From Actinomycetota bacterium (lineage in GTDB: Bacteria > Actinomycetota > Geothermincolia > Fen-727 > Anoxymicrobiaceae): 38,653 nt of DNA. Below, piece by piece: positions 24,577 to 32,989 of this stretch (position 1 is its first letter; every line of letters begins with the position of its first letter). The notes beneath the pieces were generated by a model. The model was not told the origin of the DNA, did not search any database, and was given only the letters and a program-made list of their open reading frames with translations. The translations under genes and the position numbers were made by a program. The stretch spans positions 1 to 38,653 of the forward strand of contig JAFGMY010000031.1 in the NCBI GenBank assembly GCA_016927325.1, written 5' to 3'.

Positions 24577-25944
24577 ATGCATGCAGTGATTGCCGGTTGC
24601 GGAAGAGTAGGTGCGCAGCTCGCAGTATCACTTTCGTCTGAAAATCATGATGTGGTTATTATTGACAGGAAGGCAAATGCTTTCAAGCGTCTCGGTGATA
24701 AGTTCCATGGGCTCTGCATTGAGGGTATCGCGTTCGACGAAGAAACATTGATCAATGCGGGAATAAGAAGAGCGGGAGTTTTTACGGCTGTTACAGGTGT
24801 GGACAAATCCAATCTCATGGCCGGCCTGGTCGTGAAGCGAATTTTCAACGTTCCAAAAATTATGTCACGCATTGATAACAGTTTCCTTGAAGATGCCGTC
24901 TCCGTTGCGGGATTAGAAAAAGTATGCGGAACCAGAATGGTATCGGACGAGGTCCTGAAACTCCTTTTCTGCGCCGGCAATTATCGGGTTCTTGAAAAGA
25001 ATGATGATTACGGGCTTCTTGTAATCGGTTTCACGGTGCCGCAAGAGGCGTCGGGCATGCCGGTGTCTGAACTGTGCGACGGCAAGAAGTTGAGAGTAGC
25101 CGCGATCTCACATGATAACAGGGAAGAGTGTATCGAAAGCAGGACCAGGCTGGCCTGTGAAGATCAGGTAATTCTCGTGTCTTTGGAAAACGCATGGTCA
25201 CCGGTTGGTGAATTGCCCGGGATAGAAAAGAACGTGCTCGATCATATTCAAGATGGTGAGCCGGAAGATGCAAGAATAATCATAGGCGGCTGCAGTAAGG
25301 TGGGAGCCCGACTTGCCATGCAATTGATGGAAAAGGGTTTCAGGATTTCCGTTATTGATGACAATCCGGAAAAGTCGGAAAGAGTGCCGGCCAACAGCTC
25401 GGTTCAGTTTATAGAGGGTCTGATTTATGAGGAAAGCGCTTTGGTCAAGGCAGGCGTCGAGGAGGCAACAGCTTTTATCGCGGTAGGCAAGCTCGATAAC
25501 GAGAACCTGATGGCCGCGGAGGTGGCAAAGCGAATCTTTAATGTTCCGCGTGTGTTATCAAGAGTGTTCAACCCGGACAAAGAGGCTACATATCATGCGC
25601 TTGGCACTAAGCATGTGTGCGGCACTGAAATATTATACCGTTCGATTCTGGGGGATATTCTCCATCCGAAAATTCGAACCCTGTCTTACAGGGCGCTGCT
25701 TGATTACGACCTGGTCGAATTTGAATGCCCGCCAATCTGGCACGGCAGAAGTCTCGGGTCTCTCGCCTCCGGCAAGGGGATGTGTTTCATTTACCTCATC
25801 AGGGGAAGAACATGCAACTTCCCGGAGCGTGACCTTGTCCTTGCGGAAAACGATATTCTGGGTGCTCTTGCAACTCCTGGGATGTTATTGAAAGTGGACA
25901 GGCACATGGAAAAGAAAGGGAGGTGGCTGCCATCCACCTGGTAA
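24577..25944 (+). CDS. trkA: TrkA-type potassium uptake regulator, two RCK modules
   Basis: 455 aa, cytosolic. Two tandem modules, each RCK_N (Rossmann) plus RCK_C: first Rossmann MHAVIAGCGRVGAQ with acidic VVIIDRK at the end of strand 2, second IIIGGCSKVGAR with VIDD. The first glycine motif is canonical (GxGxxG), the second has Ser for the middle Gly, so NAD(H)/ATP binding may differ between modules. It gates the TrkH channel encoded downstream. This is the first gene of the cluster; its 3' end overlaps the next trkA by 22 nt. Ribosome site GGGGAA is moderate. Confidence 0.9.
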   Translation: MHAVIAGCGRVGAQLAVSLSSENHDVVIIDRKANAFKRLGDKFHGLCIEGIAFDEETLINAGIRRAGVFTAVTGVDKSNLMAGLVVKRIFNVPKIMSRIDNSFLEDAVSVAGLEKVCGTRMVSDEVLKLLFCAGNYRVLEKNDDYGLLVIGFTVPQEASGMPVSELCDGKKLRVAAISHDNREECIESRTRLACEDQVILVSLENAWSPVGELPGIEKNVLDHIQDGEPEDARIIIGGCSKVGARLAMQLMEKGFRISVIDDNPEKSERVPANSSVQFIEGLIYEESALVKAGVEEATAFIAVGKLDNENLMAAEVAKRIFNVPRVLSRVFNPDKEATYHALGTKHVCGTEILYRSILGDILHPKIRTLSYRALLDYDLVEFECPPIWHGRSLGSLASGKGMCFIYLIRGRTCNFPERDLVLAENDILGALATPGMLLKVDRHMEKKGRWLPSTW

Positions 25945-26585
25945 TTGCCGGAGGCGGCAAAGTCGGGGCTTTCCTTGCGAACAAGCTGGCCGGAAAGAAT
26001 ACCATAGTCATAATCGAGAAAGATCCAACAGTTTGCAAGGAGCTTTCAAAGACAACAAAGTCTCTGGTAATTCAGGGCGACGCCTGTGACTACAGGTATC
26101 AGGAGGAAGCCCGGGTGGATCGATGCGACGTATTCGCTGCCGTAACGAGTGACGACGATGATAATCTTGTGGCATGCCAGTTGGCAAAGACAGCTTTCAG
26201 CGCCGGGCGAGCCGTTGCCCGCGTAAACAACCCGAAGAATGAACGGATCTTCAATTTGATGGGAATAGACGCCATCTCCAGCACGACTATTATCGGTCAC
26301 CTCATAGAGGAGCGGGCCACCATTGGTGATATCCTGACGCTTCATGTGATGAAGTCGGGCCAGGTGGAAATAGTGGAGATAGATATCCCGGAAACAGGAT
26401 GCCGCTCGTGCAACCGTCAACTGCGCAGCCTCGGACTTCCGGAAGGTTGCGTGCTGGTTTCCATTATCCGGGGGGATGATGTGGTTATTCCCAGGGGAAG
26501 TGACATGATACTGCCCGGCGATTCAATCATCGCCGTGACTTCGACGGAAAATGAGGCTGAACTGAAGAGGGCACTTGCAGAATGA
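25923..26585 (+). CDS. trkA: TrkA/KtrA-type RCK protein, single module
   Basis: 220 aa. One RCK_N domain (HLVIAGGGKVGAFLANKL, acidic IVIIEKDP, GDACD) and one RCK_C domain (VEIVEIDIPETGCRSC..LPGDSIIAV). The Rossmann motif is canonical. Length matches KtrA-like single-module regulators, so the cluster encodes three RCK modules in two polypeptides. The GTG start overlaps the first trkA; the first residues aligning with the paralogue begin three codons later. The stop overlaps the next ATG by 4 nt. Confidence 0.9.
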   Translation: MAAIHLVIAGGGKVGAFLANKLAGKNTIVIIEKDPTVCKELSKTTKSLVIQGDACDYRYQEEARVDRCDVFAAVTSDDDDNLVACQLAKTAFSAGRAVARVNNPKNERIFNLMGIDAISSTTIIGHLIEERATIGDILTLHVMKSGQVEIVEIDIPETGCRSCNRQLRSLGLPEGCVLVSIIRGDDVVIPRGSDMILPGDSIIAVTSTENEAELKRALAE

Positions 26586-26779
26586 AAATATTGCATGTTT
26601 TCAAGAGGAGCAGGAAAAAGACGGACGGACATGGAAAAAGCGATGGTTATTTCCTTGAGGCCCGGTTTGGAGAGTGGGGGTACTACCTCCTGGGAATCGT
26701 CATGGAAGTTTCAATGGTCGCGGCCTTTTCCCTTGCCGCGCTTCTTGTGATGATAATCGTCAAGGCTGTCGTGACGTGA
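26582..26779 (+). CDS. Small single-pass membrane protein inside the trk cluster
   Basis: 65 aa. A basic N-terminus (KILHVFKRSRKK), then a hydrophilic spacer and a TM region from about residue 34 to 63 (YYLLGIVMEVSMVAAFSLAA). The ATG overlaps the trkA stop (ATGA) and its own stop overlaps the trkH start (GTGA), so translation is tightly coupled on both sides. It does not resemble KdpF in position or sequence. It is a candidate small subunit that stabilises or tunes TrkH. The family is not recognised. Confidence 0.7.
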   Translation: MKILHVFKRSRKKTDGHGKSDGYFLEARFGEWGYYLLGIVMEVSMVAAFSLAALLVMIIVKAVVT

Positions 26780-28293
26780 ACCTCCGCCCGACACTTAATG
26801 ACTTCAGATTAATAGGGTGGGGAATCGGCCGGGTGGTTCTGTCCGTCGGCCTGATCATGGCTGTTCCGCTTGCCACCGCTCTCATCTGTGGGGAGTGGAA
26901 TGTATGCACTGATTTCCTGATAGGAATTTCCGCTTGTCTGATATTCTGGCTGGGAACGGAAATCACCTGCCGGGTCACCCTCGATCTCAGGGTCTCTCAC
27001 GGCCTGGTGGTGGTATCTGCGGGATGGTTGTTCGCTATGGTTTTCGGTGCGATTCCCCATTACCTTTCCGGCCACTTCAGTTCATTCCTGGACGCCTGCT
27101 TCGACGTCATGAGCGGCTTCACGACAACGGGATTATTCTTGCTCCAGGACCTGGACCATGTGTCCAACGGGCTGAACATGTGGAGGCATGTATTAACATA
27201 TGCCGGCGGGCAGGGAATCATTGTTGTTGCCCTGACATTTCTGTTTGTCAGGACATCAGGGGCATTAAGCATTTATCTGGGAGAGGGCAAAGAGGAAAAA
27301 CTGCTTCCCAACGTGGTTAATACCGCAAGGGCAATATGGATGATAAGTCTTACATATCTGGTAATCGGCAGCGTTTTTCTTTTTGTCGCGCTGAAGACCT
27401 GCGGTATGACTCCGGGCAGGAGTTTTCTGCATTCAATCTGGCTTTTCATGGGCTCCTGGTCCACGGGCGGCTTTGCACCGCAGAGTCTCAATCTGCTTTA
27501 CTATCACAGTTTCACGATTGAGCTTATTACCATGGCGATATTCGTTATCGGGTCACTCAACTTTGCGCTCCACTATTCGGTATGGACCGGGAAGCACTCA
27601 GAGATATGGAAAAACATTGAAATCAGGTCTTTTGCAGTAACCGCCCTGGTTGTTACATTCTTTGTGTCGCTGGGTTTTTCCAAATTGGGTGTATACACAA
27701 CAATCAACGAGTTTTTCCGCAAAGGTTTTTACATTATGATTTCAGGCCATACGACCACCGGAAACGCCACGGTCTACTCTTCATCCCTTGTTAATGAATT
27801 TGGTGTTCTGGCACTGTGGGCGATTGTTTTCGCCATGGCAATAGGAGCCAGCGCCGCGTCTACGGGGGGCGGCTTTAAAAACCTCAGGGTGGGAATACTC
27901 ATTAAGAGCCTCTGGCTGGATATCAGAAAGATGGCGTCACCCGATTCGGCGGTATTGAGTGAAAAGGTTCATCACCTCAACGACTTATGGATCGACGATC
28001 CGCTGGCTCGCAGCGCGGCGCTTATTATCCTGTGCTATATCGCCATATACTTCATGGGAGGCCTGCTTGGGGTGGCATACGGGTTTTCTCCTTCAGTTGC
28101 GTTTTTCGATTCCGTAAGTACTGGGAGCAATACGGGTCTGTCGGCTGGCCTGGTATCGCCTGTGATGCCGGTTCTGTTGAAGGTCTACTATACCCTCAGT
28201 ATGTGGGTCGGCCGTCTTGAGTTTATATCCATATTCGCGTTAATAGGTATGGGCGCGTCGATTGTGAGAGGAAGAAAGGTCGGCGGATCATGA
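26776..28293 (+). CDS. trkH: TrkH/KtrB-type potassium channel subunit
   Basis: 505 aa from the GTG at 26776, which overlaps the previous stop by 4 nt; the ORF-track extension of 34 codons is out of context. The four pseudo-repeats of the K+ pathway are visible: GFTTTG, WSTGGFAP, GHTTTGNA and STGSNTG, each with the selectivity-filter glycine. Membrane helices between them fit the eight-M-segment SKT fold plus N-terminal helices, as in TrkH. It conducts K+ (or Na+) under control of the RCK proteins encoded upstream. The stop overlaps the next ATG. Confidence 0.93.
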   Translation: MNLRPTLNDFRLIGWGIGRVVLSVGLIMAVPLATALICGEWNVCTDFLIGISACLIFWLGTEITCRVTLDLRVSHGLVVVSAGWLFAMVFGAIPHYLSGHFSSFLDACFDVMSGFTTTGLFLLQDLDHVSNGLNMWRHVLTYAGGQGIIVVALTFLFVRTSGALSIYLGEGKEEKLLPNVVNTARAIWMISLTYLVIGSVFLFVALKTCGMTPGRSFLHSIWLFMGSWSTGGFAPQSLNLLYYHSFTIELITMAIFVIGSLNFALHYSVWTGKHSEIWKNIEIRSFAVTALVVTFFVSLGFSKLGVYTTINEFFRKGFYIMISGHTTTGNATVYSSSLVNEFGVLALWAIVFAMAIGASAASTGGGFKNLRVGILIKSLWLDIRKMASPDSAVLSEKVHHLNDLWIDDPLARSAALIILCYIAIYFMGGLLGVAYGFSPSVAFFDSVSTGSNTGLSAGLVSPVMPVLLKVYYTLSMWVGRLEFISIFALIGMGASIVRGRKVGGS

Positions 28294-28880
28294 AAATTAA
28301 TGTCCGCGGAAGAAGGATCTTCGCTGTGATCACAGTTGCGGCAATGTGCCTGTTGCTGCAGACCCCATATTGCAGGGGAACTGCTGCAGCCTATGACACG
28401 AACCGCATTTCTATTTCCGAACTGATAGATGAAATGGATAAATATGACGGAATGTCTGTTACTGTTAAGGGCGAGGTGATCGGAGACATCATGATCAGGG
28501 GGGAGTATGCCTGGATAACTGTCAACGACGGACCGTACAGCGAGAAGAACCTGGAGAGTGGTGCAGAGTTCTCAGGTGTCAGCAATATCGGGATTGGTAT
28601 CTGGATCCCCAGCGGGGATGTATATTCGATCAAGAGCGTTGGTGGTTATTCGAGAAAAGGTGACACAGTCGAGGTTGAAGGTGTTTTTCACAGGGCTTGC
28701 TCAGAGCATGGCGGTGATACCGATATCCATGCCAACTCCCTGAAAGTGGTAAGAGAAGGTTATGTAATACCGCATCCGTTTAGTTACTTCAAGTTGCTGA
28801 TCGCCGCGTTACTCGCTGGTATCTCCGGATTATTGATTTATGTTCTGGTGAAACGCAAGAAAAAGTATACTGAAGAATGA
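28290..28880 (+). CDS. Membrane-anchored extracytoplasmic OB-fold-like protein of the trk cluster
   Basis: 196 aa. N-terminal signal or anchor helix (about 9-31), an extracytoplasmic domain of about 130 residues, and a C-terminal TM helix with basic cytosolic end (VKRKKKYTEE). The domain pattern VTVKGEVIGDIMIRGEYAW, IGIWIPSGD and KGDTVEVEGVF reads like an OB-fold beta barrel; FHRACSEHGGDTDIHA is a distinctive Cys/His segment. ATG overlaps the trkH stop by 4 nt, so it is made together with the channel. Possibly an ion-binding or assembly partner; no known function. Confidence 0.7.
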   Translation: MKINVRGRRIFAVITVAAMCLLLQTPYCRGTAAAYDTNRISISELIDEMDKYDGMSVTVKGEVIGDIMIRGEYAWITVNDGPYSEKNLESGAEFSGVSNIGIGIWIPSGDVYSIKSVGGYSRKGDTVEVEGVFHRACSEHGGDTDIHANSLKVVREGYVIPHPFSYFKLLIAALLAGISGLLIYVLVKRKKKYTEE

Positions 28881-28941
28881 CAACTGAATAACAGCTTTAA
28901 CATGGCGTCAACTGTACTTGGGATTATATGGGGACGAACGG

Positions 28942-29001
28942 ATGTATGGCATGAGTAAAGATAAACCTGAGAAATCGACTATCCCGGAAAATTATCCATG
29001 A
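28942..29001 (+). CDS. Putative 19-aa upstream ORF coupled to kdpD
   Basis: ATG TAT GGC ATG AGT.. encodes a 19-residue hydrophilic peptide (MYGMSKDKPEKSTIPENYP) whose stop overlaps the kdpD ATG (ATGA). kdpD itself has no good ribosome site, so reinitiation from this uORF would explain its translation. It could also be chance. Confidence 0.3.
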   Translation: MYGMSKDKPEKSTIPENYP

Positions 29002-31646
29002 AGGCTGGAAACGGAGAATTAACAGTATTTCTTGGAGCGGCGGCGGGAGTCGGAAAGACTTACGCAATGCTGCAGGCTGCGCGCGAATGGGCTTCCGAAG
29101 GGGTGGATGTGGTTGTCGGCTGGATCGACATACATGGCGACAGAGATATGGCGCGGCTTCTTCAGGGCATGGAAGTGATCCCCCCGTCAGCAGTATGCCG
29201 CGAAGTGTCAGCACTGCATGAAATGGACCTTGACGCCATACTTGACCGTAAGCCCGAACTCGTGCTTGTCGACAATCTCGAGCATGTCAATGCCCACGGG
29301 GCAAGGCACAGTAAACGTTATCTGGACATAGAGGAGTTGCTTGACGCCGGGATCAGCGTAATTACTGCTGTCAATATTCACGGTATCGAGAGTATGAGTG
29401 ATGTCGTGAAAAGGATAACCGGAATAAGCACGGAAGACAGGGTCCCGGATTCTTTTTTCAGACGGGCCTGTATGATCCAGGTTGTGGATATCCCGGCGGA
29501 AGTGCTTGTCAAAAGGTTCATAAAAGGCCATCTGGACGCCGCTGATTTGGCGGAAGGGGAAGTAGAAAGGCTGTCACTTGTAGATAATATTAATACGCTC
29601 AGAAAAATGGCTCTAAGATTCGCGACCCGGCACGTTGACTCCGATTCTCATTACGCGGATTCTGGAAACGGCACACCGGAGGCATTATTTTCTGCGGAAC
29701 GGGTCCTGGCCTGCATCGGTCCCAGTCCATTCGGATCTCAGATTCTCAGAGCCGCGAAGCGTCTTTCCGATAACATGAGATGCGGTCTTGCAGCTCTCTA
29801 TGTCGTTGTTCCGGGGGCAAGGCTCAGTGAAACCGACACCGATTATCTCGAGAACAACGTCAATCTTGCTGAAGAACTGGGCGCGGAAGTGATACAGGAG
29901 AGTGGGAGCGATATTGCGGCGACAATCCTCAAGACGGCGGCTGAAATAAACGCTTCCCAACTGGTTCTTGGCAGACCTCTTGGAAATCGATGGAAAGAAA
30001 TACTGAAAAAATCCATCGTTGATCGTATCATCACTAGAGACAAGACGGTGGAGCTTCACATTGTGCCGGGCTCGAAGGATGAACTGCCGAGACGCAATGC
30101 CGGGGCAAGACACTCGCCCGGCAGGCACAAAATATTACAGTATTTGGTGATAGCAGCGCTAATTGCCGCTATTGCCCTGTTCTGTAAAACAACGGGTGGT
30201 ATTGTGGACCGCACTGACGTAGCGATGCTTTTCCTTCTGCCTGTGCTTTACGCGGGAGCTTTCGTAGGGGTTACTCCTTCTATAATCGCGGCGGTGGCAA
30301 GTGTTCTCGTTTTCGACATACTGTTTGTTCCACCCCTGTATCAAGTTACGGTATACGATATAAATTACCTGATAAGCTTTGCCGTGTTTCTGCTGGTGGC
30401 GGTAAGCACCGGTTTGCTGGCGAGCAGGTTGAGGCGGCAGATACTGGAGTCCACCAGCGCTGAGAAGCGTGCCAGGACATTATACAACCTGAGTCGGGAG
30501 TTGACGGTTGTTCCGACAATTGAAGATTTCAGCATGGTCCTTGTGCATCAGGTGAATAAAATATTCAACATGGGCACGGTTCTGTATCTGCCTGACGCCG
30601 GTTCCAAGCTTAAACTCGCCGCCATGAGCGTGAATGAAAAAGAAAAAGCCGCCATTGAATCAGAGTCGTCAACTGCGGTGTGGGTTTTTACTCACGGTCA
30701 GATTGCCGGAGCCAGAACCAACACTTTGTCTGAAGCAAGGGCGATATACTTTCCTCTCAAAACAGAAAACGGGGTTATCGGCGTAATAGGATTTGCGGAA
30801 GAATCGAACCCCCCGGTAACACGTTTGAAGCGGCAAGAGACATTTCAGGCAATAACCGATCTGGCTACCCTTGCGCTGAACAAGCTTCATCTCTCACTGG
30901 CTACACAGCAGGTTCAATCCATGGAGGCAAGCGAGCGTCTGTGGAACGCGTTGTTTGACTCCGTTTCGCACGACCTTAGAACACCACTTTCATCTATCAC
31001 CGGCGCGGTGACGACATTGAAGGATCACGGTGCGGGGTTGACATCCGAACAGAAGAGTTCCCTTCTCAAGAATATCGAAAAAGGTTCCGCCCAGATGAAC
31101 AGGCTGGTAGGGAAACTGCTTGATATGGCCAGGGTAGAGAGCGGAAGCCTTCATATCGAGGAGGAATGGTGCGATATACAGGATATCGTCGGCGTGGCTC
31201 TCTCTGATTTGTCCGACGACCTGGAGGAGCGTGATATCAAGTTGGTGATACCGCCGGACCTGCCTCTGATAAAGGCGGACTTCGGCCTGATAGTACAGGC
31301 GCAGATAAACCTGATTGACAATGCCATCAAATATTCACCGGAAGAAAGTGAGATTGAAGTTTCCTGGTGTCTCGAGAAGGGAGACATTTTTGCTTCGGTT
31401 GGGGACAGGGGCCTGGGGATAAGCGTGGATGCAAGAAAAAAGGTGTTCGACAAGTTCAGCAGGTTGAATTCGGATCATGCAATTCAAGGCACTGGATTGG
31501 GGTTGTCGATCTGCAAGGGAATTGTCGAAGCGCATGGAGGAAGAATCTGGGTGGAGGACAGGCCCGGCGGCGGCTGTCTTTTCAGGTTCAGCCTCGACGT
31601 GGATAAACTTTACCCTGAGATGATGGAGGAAATTGAAAGGAGCTGA
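28998..31646 (+). CDS. kdpD: KdpD-type sensor histidine kinase
   Basis: 882 aa with full KdpD order: N-terminal KdpD domain with Walker A-like GAAAGVGKTYAML (1-220), a UspA-like domain (about 234-355), four TM helices of the DUF4118 type (about 375-480), GAF (about 495-630), HisKA with SHDLRTPLSSITGA (about 645-715), and HATPase with NLIDNAIKYSP, GDRGLGIS and GTGLGLSICKG. In other bacteria it senses low K+ or c-di-AMP and controls kdpFABC. Here no Kdp pump gene is present and the kinase follows trk genes, so it probably regulates Trk. The response regulator follows directly. Confidence 0.95.
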   Translation: MKAGNGELTVFLGAAAGVGKTYAMLQAAREWASEGVDVVVGWIDIHGDRDMARLLQGMEVIPPSAVCREVSALHEMDLDAILDRKPELVLVDNLEHVNAHGARHSKRYLDIEELLDAGISVITAVNIHGIESMSDVVKRITGISTEDRVPDSFFRRACMIQVVDIPAEVLVKRFIKGHLDAADLAEGEVERLSLVDNINTLRKMALRFATRHVDSDSHYADSGNGTPEALFSAERVLACIGPSPFGSQILRAAKRLSDNMRCGLAALYVVVPGARLSETDTDYLENNVNLAEELGAEVIQESGSDIAATILKTAAEINASQLVLGRPLGNRWKEILKKSIVDRIITRDKTVELHIVPGSKDELPRRNAGARHSPGRHKILQYLVIAALIAAIALFCKTTGGIVDRTDVAMLFLLPVLYAGAFVGVTPSIIAAVASVLVFDILFVPPLYQVTVYDINYLISFAVFLLVAVSTGLLASRLRRQILESTSAEKRARTLYNLSRELTVVPTIEDFSMVLVHQVNKIFNMGTVLYLPDAGSKLKLAAMSVNEKEKAAIESESSTAVWVFTHGQIAGARTNTLSEARAIYFPLKTENGVIGVIGFAEESNPPVTRLKRQETFQAITDLATLALNKLHLSLATQQVQSMEASERLWNALFDSVSHDLRTPLSSITGAVTTLKDHGAGLTSEQKSSLLKNIEKGSAQMNRLVGKLLDMARVESGSLHIEEEWCDIQDIVGVALSDLSDDLEERDIKLVIPPDLPLIKADFGLIVQAQINLIDNAIKYSPEESEIEVSWCLEKGDIFASVGDRGLGISVDARKKVFDKFSRLNSDHAIQGTGLGLSICKGIVEAHGGRIWVEDRPGGGCLFRFSLDVDKLYPEMMEEIERS

Positions 31647-32353
31647 AAACTACGTCAAGTACAAGCGCCAGAATTCTGGTAGTCGATGACGAGATAGAGA
31701 TACGAAGGCTCCTGAAAGTAGCACTTGGTGCTCAGGGCTATACCGTGATAATGGCAAAAACCGGCCGAGATGGGATAAGTAAAGCCGCCCTGGAGCACCC
31801 GGACATAATCATACTTGATATGGGATTGCCTGATATCGAAGGGCTTGATGTCATAAGAACCGTAAGGGAGTGGTCATCTACACCGATAATTATTCTTTCC
31901 GTAAGAGAGAGGGAAAAAGATAAGATCACAGCTCTTGATTCCGGTGCAAGTGATTATGTGGTGAAACCCTTTAACATGGGAGAGCTCATGGCCCGGGTGC
32001 GCGTAGCCCTGCGAAGCCTGGTCCCGGGAGGTGACAAGCCGGTTATTGAAGCGGGGAGACTGAGCATGGACCTGTCGAGAAGGGTGACTTCTATTGACGG
32101 CAAAGAGATCAAATTGACTCCAACGGAGTATGAACTACTGAAGCTGCTTGCAACCAACGCCGGCAAAGTCGTAACACAGAAGCAGTTGCTTGCCCATGTA
32201 TGGAACACGCAGTCCATGGAGAATTCTCAGTACCTGCGCGTTTATATCAGCCAGTTACGAAAAAAAATCGAAGTGGACCCCTCCAATCCGCGGCACCTTT
32301 TGACCGAACCCGGCGTGGGGTACCGCCTTGCTTTGCCTGAAGATTATGTGTAG
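31643..32353 (+). CDS. kdpE: KdpE-type OmpR-family response regulator, apparent CTG start
   Basis: About 236 aa. Receiver with acidic pair VVDDE (residues 15-16), phosphoacceptor in IIILDMGLPD (Asp59), Ser of IIILSVRE and Lys of VVKPF, then an OmpR/PhoB winged helix (LTPTEYELLKLLA..YISQLRKKIE). The ORF-track start at 31745 deletes the first strand and acidic pair. The frame is closed by TGA just upstream and holds no ATG, GTG or TTG before the receiver. Candidates are CTG at 31643, overlapping the kdpD stop (CTGA), or ACG at 31652, nine nt after AGGAG. I use the CTG. Confidence 0.88.
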   Translation: MKTTSSTSARILVVDDEIEIRRLLKVALGAQGYTVIMAKTGRDGISKAALEHPDIIILDMGLPDIEGLDVIRTVREWSSTPIIILSVREREKDKITALDSGASDYVVKPFNMGELMARVRVALRSLVPGGDKPVIEAGRLSMDLSRRVTSIDGKEIKLTPTEYELLKLLATNAGKVVTQKQLLAHVWNTQSMENSQYLRVYISQLRKKIEVDPSNPRHLLTEPGVGYRLALPEDYV

Positions 32354-32726
32354 CCGGATGAAAAGCGGGTCTTTATCTTATTCTGGGATTAAATAAACAG
32401 CATTATAAACGCAGGTTCATTGTACCGAGGTTCTTCAGGAGAAACACTTTAACCGGAAACGACCATAGACCCCCGCGCCGCATAAGAAGGAATAATGATA
32501 TGATTGCTTTTACAGGAAATGAAGTGTCGGAAAGGAAGTGAAACAAGGCTGATGCAGGGCAGTTGCAGGATTCATCGAGATTCTCCGGTTTTACGCAAAG
32601 AGGAAGGTCTCAATCATTGAGGTTGTGGCCGCATCGCTGTTCCCGTCGTAGAGTAAATCGAAAGGCAGAGATCTCTGTTCATTTCTATTGTCCGGATTCC
32701 GGGCGCAGGCAGCCAGGGGGACAAAG
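32354..32726. other. Intergenic stretch, no gene recognised
   Basis: About 370 bp after kdpE. A 13-codon ORF (ATGATTGCTTTTACAGG...) is seen but is too short to support. No clear terminator or RNA structure was found. Confidence 0.4.
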
Positions 32727-32987
32727 ATGGTCTTAACAACGCGTCATGCTTCCGCATCACCTGGGTATATGGAAGAAACGAGCATTAAGAAAAAAATAAT
32801 TGAGGATCTTTGCGCGAAAGGTATCTATCCGAAGATAGATACGGTAGAGTGCGTGATTCATTTTACCGAGACCGGTGGTTGTGAAGGGTGCGAGAGCCAG
32901 GACGAATGCGTCAAGGTGTTTGAAACAATGGCGGACCGGATATGGAAATTCTTGCAGGACAGAGCCGAAGGCTGGGAAAGCGAGTAA
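32727..32987 (+). CDS. Small cysteine-rich protein
   Basis: 86 aa from the ATG preceded by GGGGG at suitable spacing; the ORF-track start 13 codons earlier lacks one. The core is a helix followed by VECVIHFTETGGCEGCESQDECVKVF, with four cysteines after the first helix (C-x9-10-C-x2-C-x5-C), then an amphipathic C-terminal helix. The cysteine spacing could hold a zinc or Fe-S site. No signal peptide. It is convergent with plsC; the stops are two bases apart. Not a family I recognise. Confidence 0.65.
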   Translation: MVLTTRHASASPGYMEETSIKKKIIEDLCAKGIYPKIDTVECVIHFTETGGCEGCESQDECVKVFETMADRIWKFLQDRAEGWESE

Positions 32988-32989
32988 GA

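Noticed and set aside
32490-32541. 13-codon ORF after kdpE
   Set aside because: Too short, SD poorly placed, no supporting overlap.
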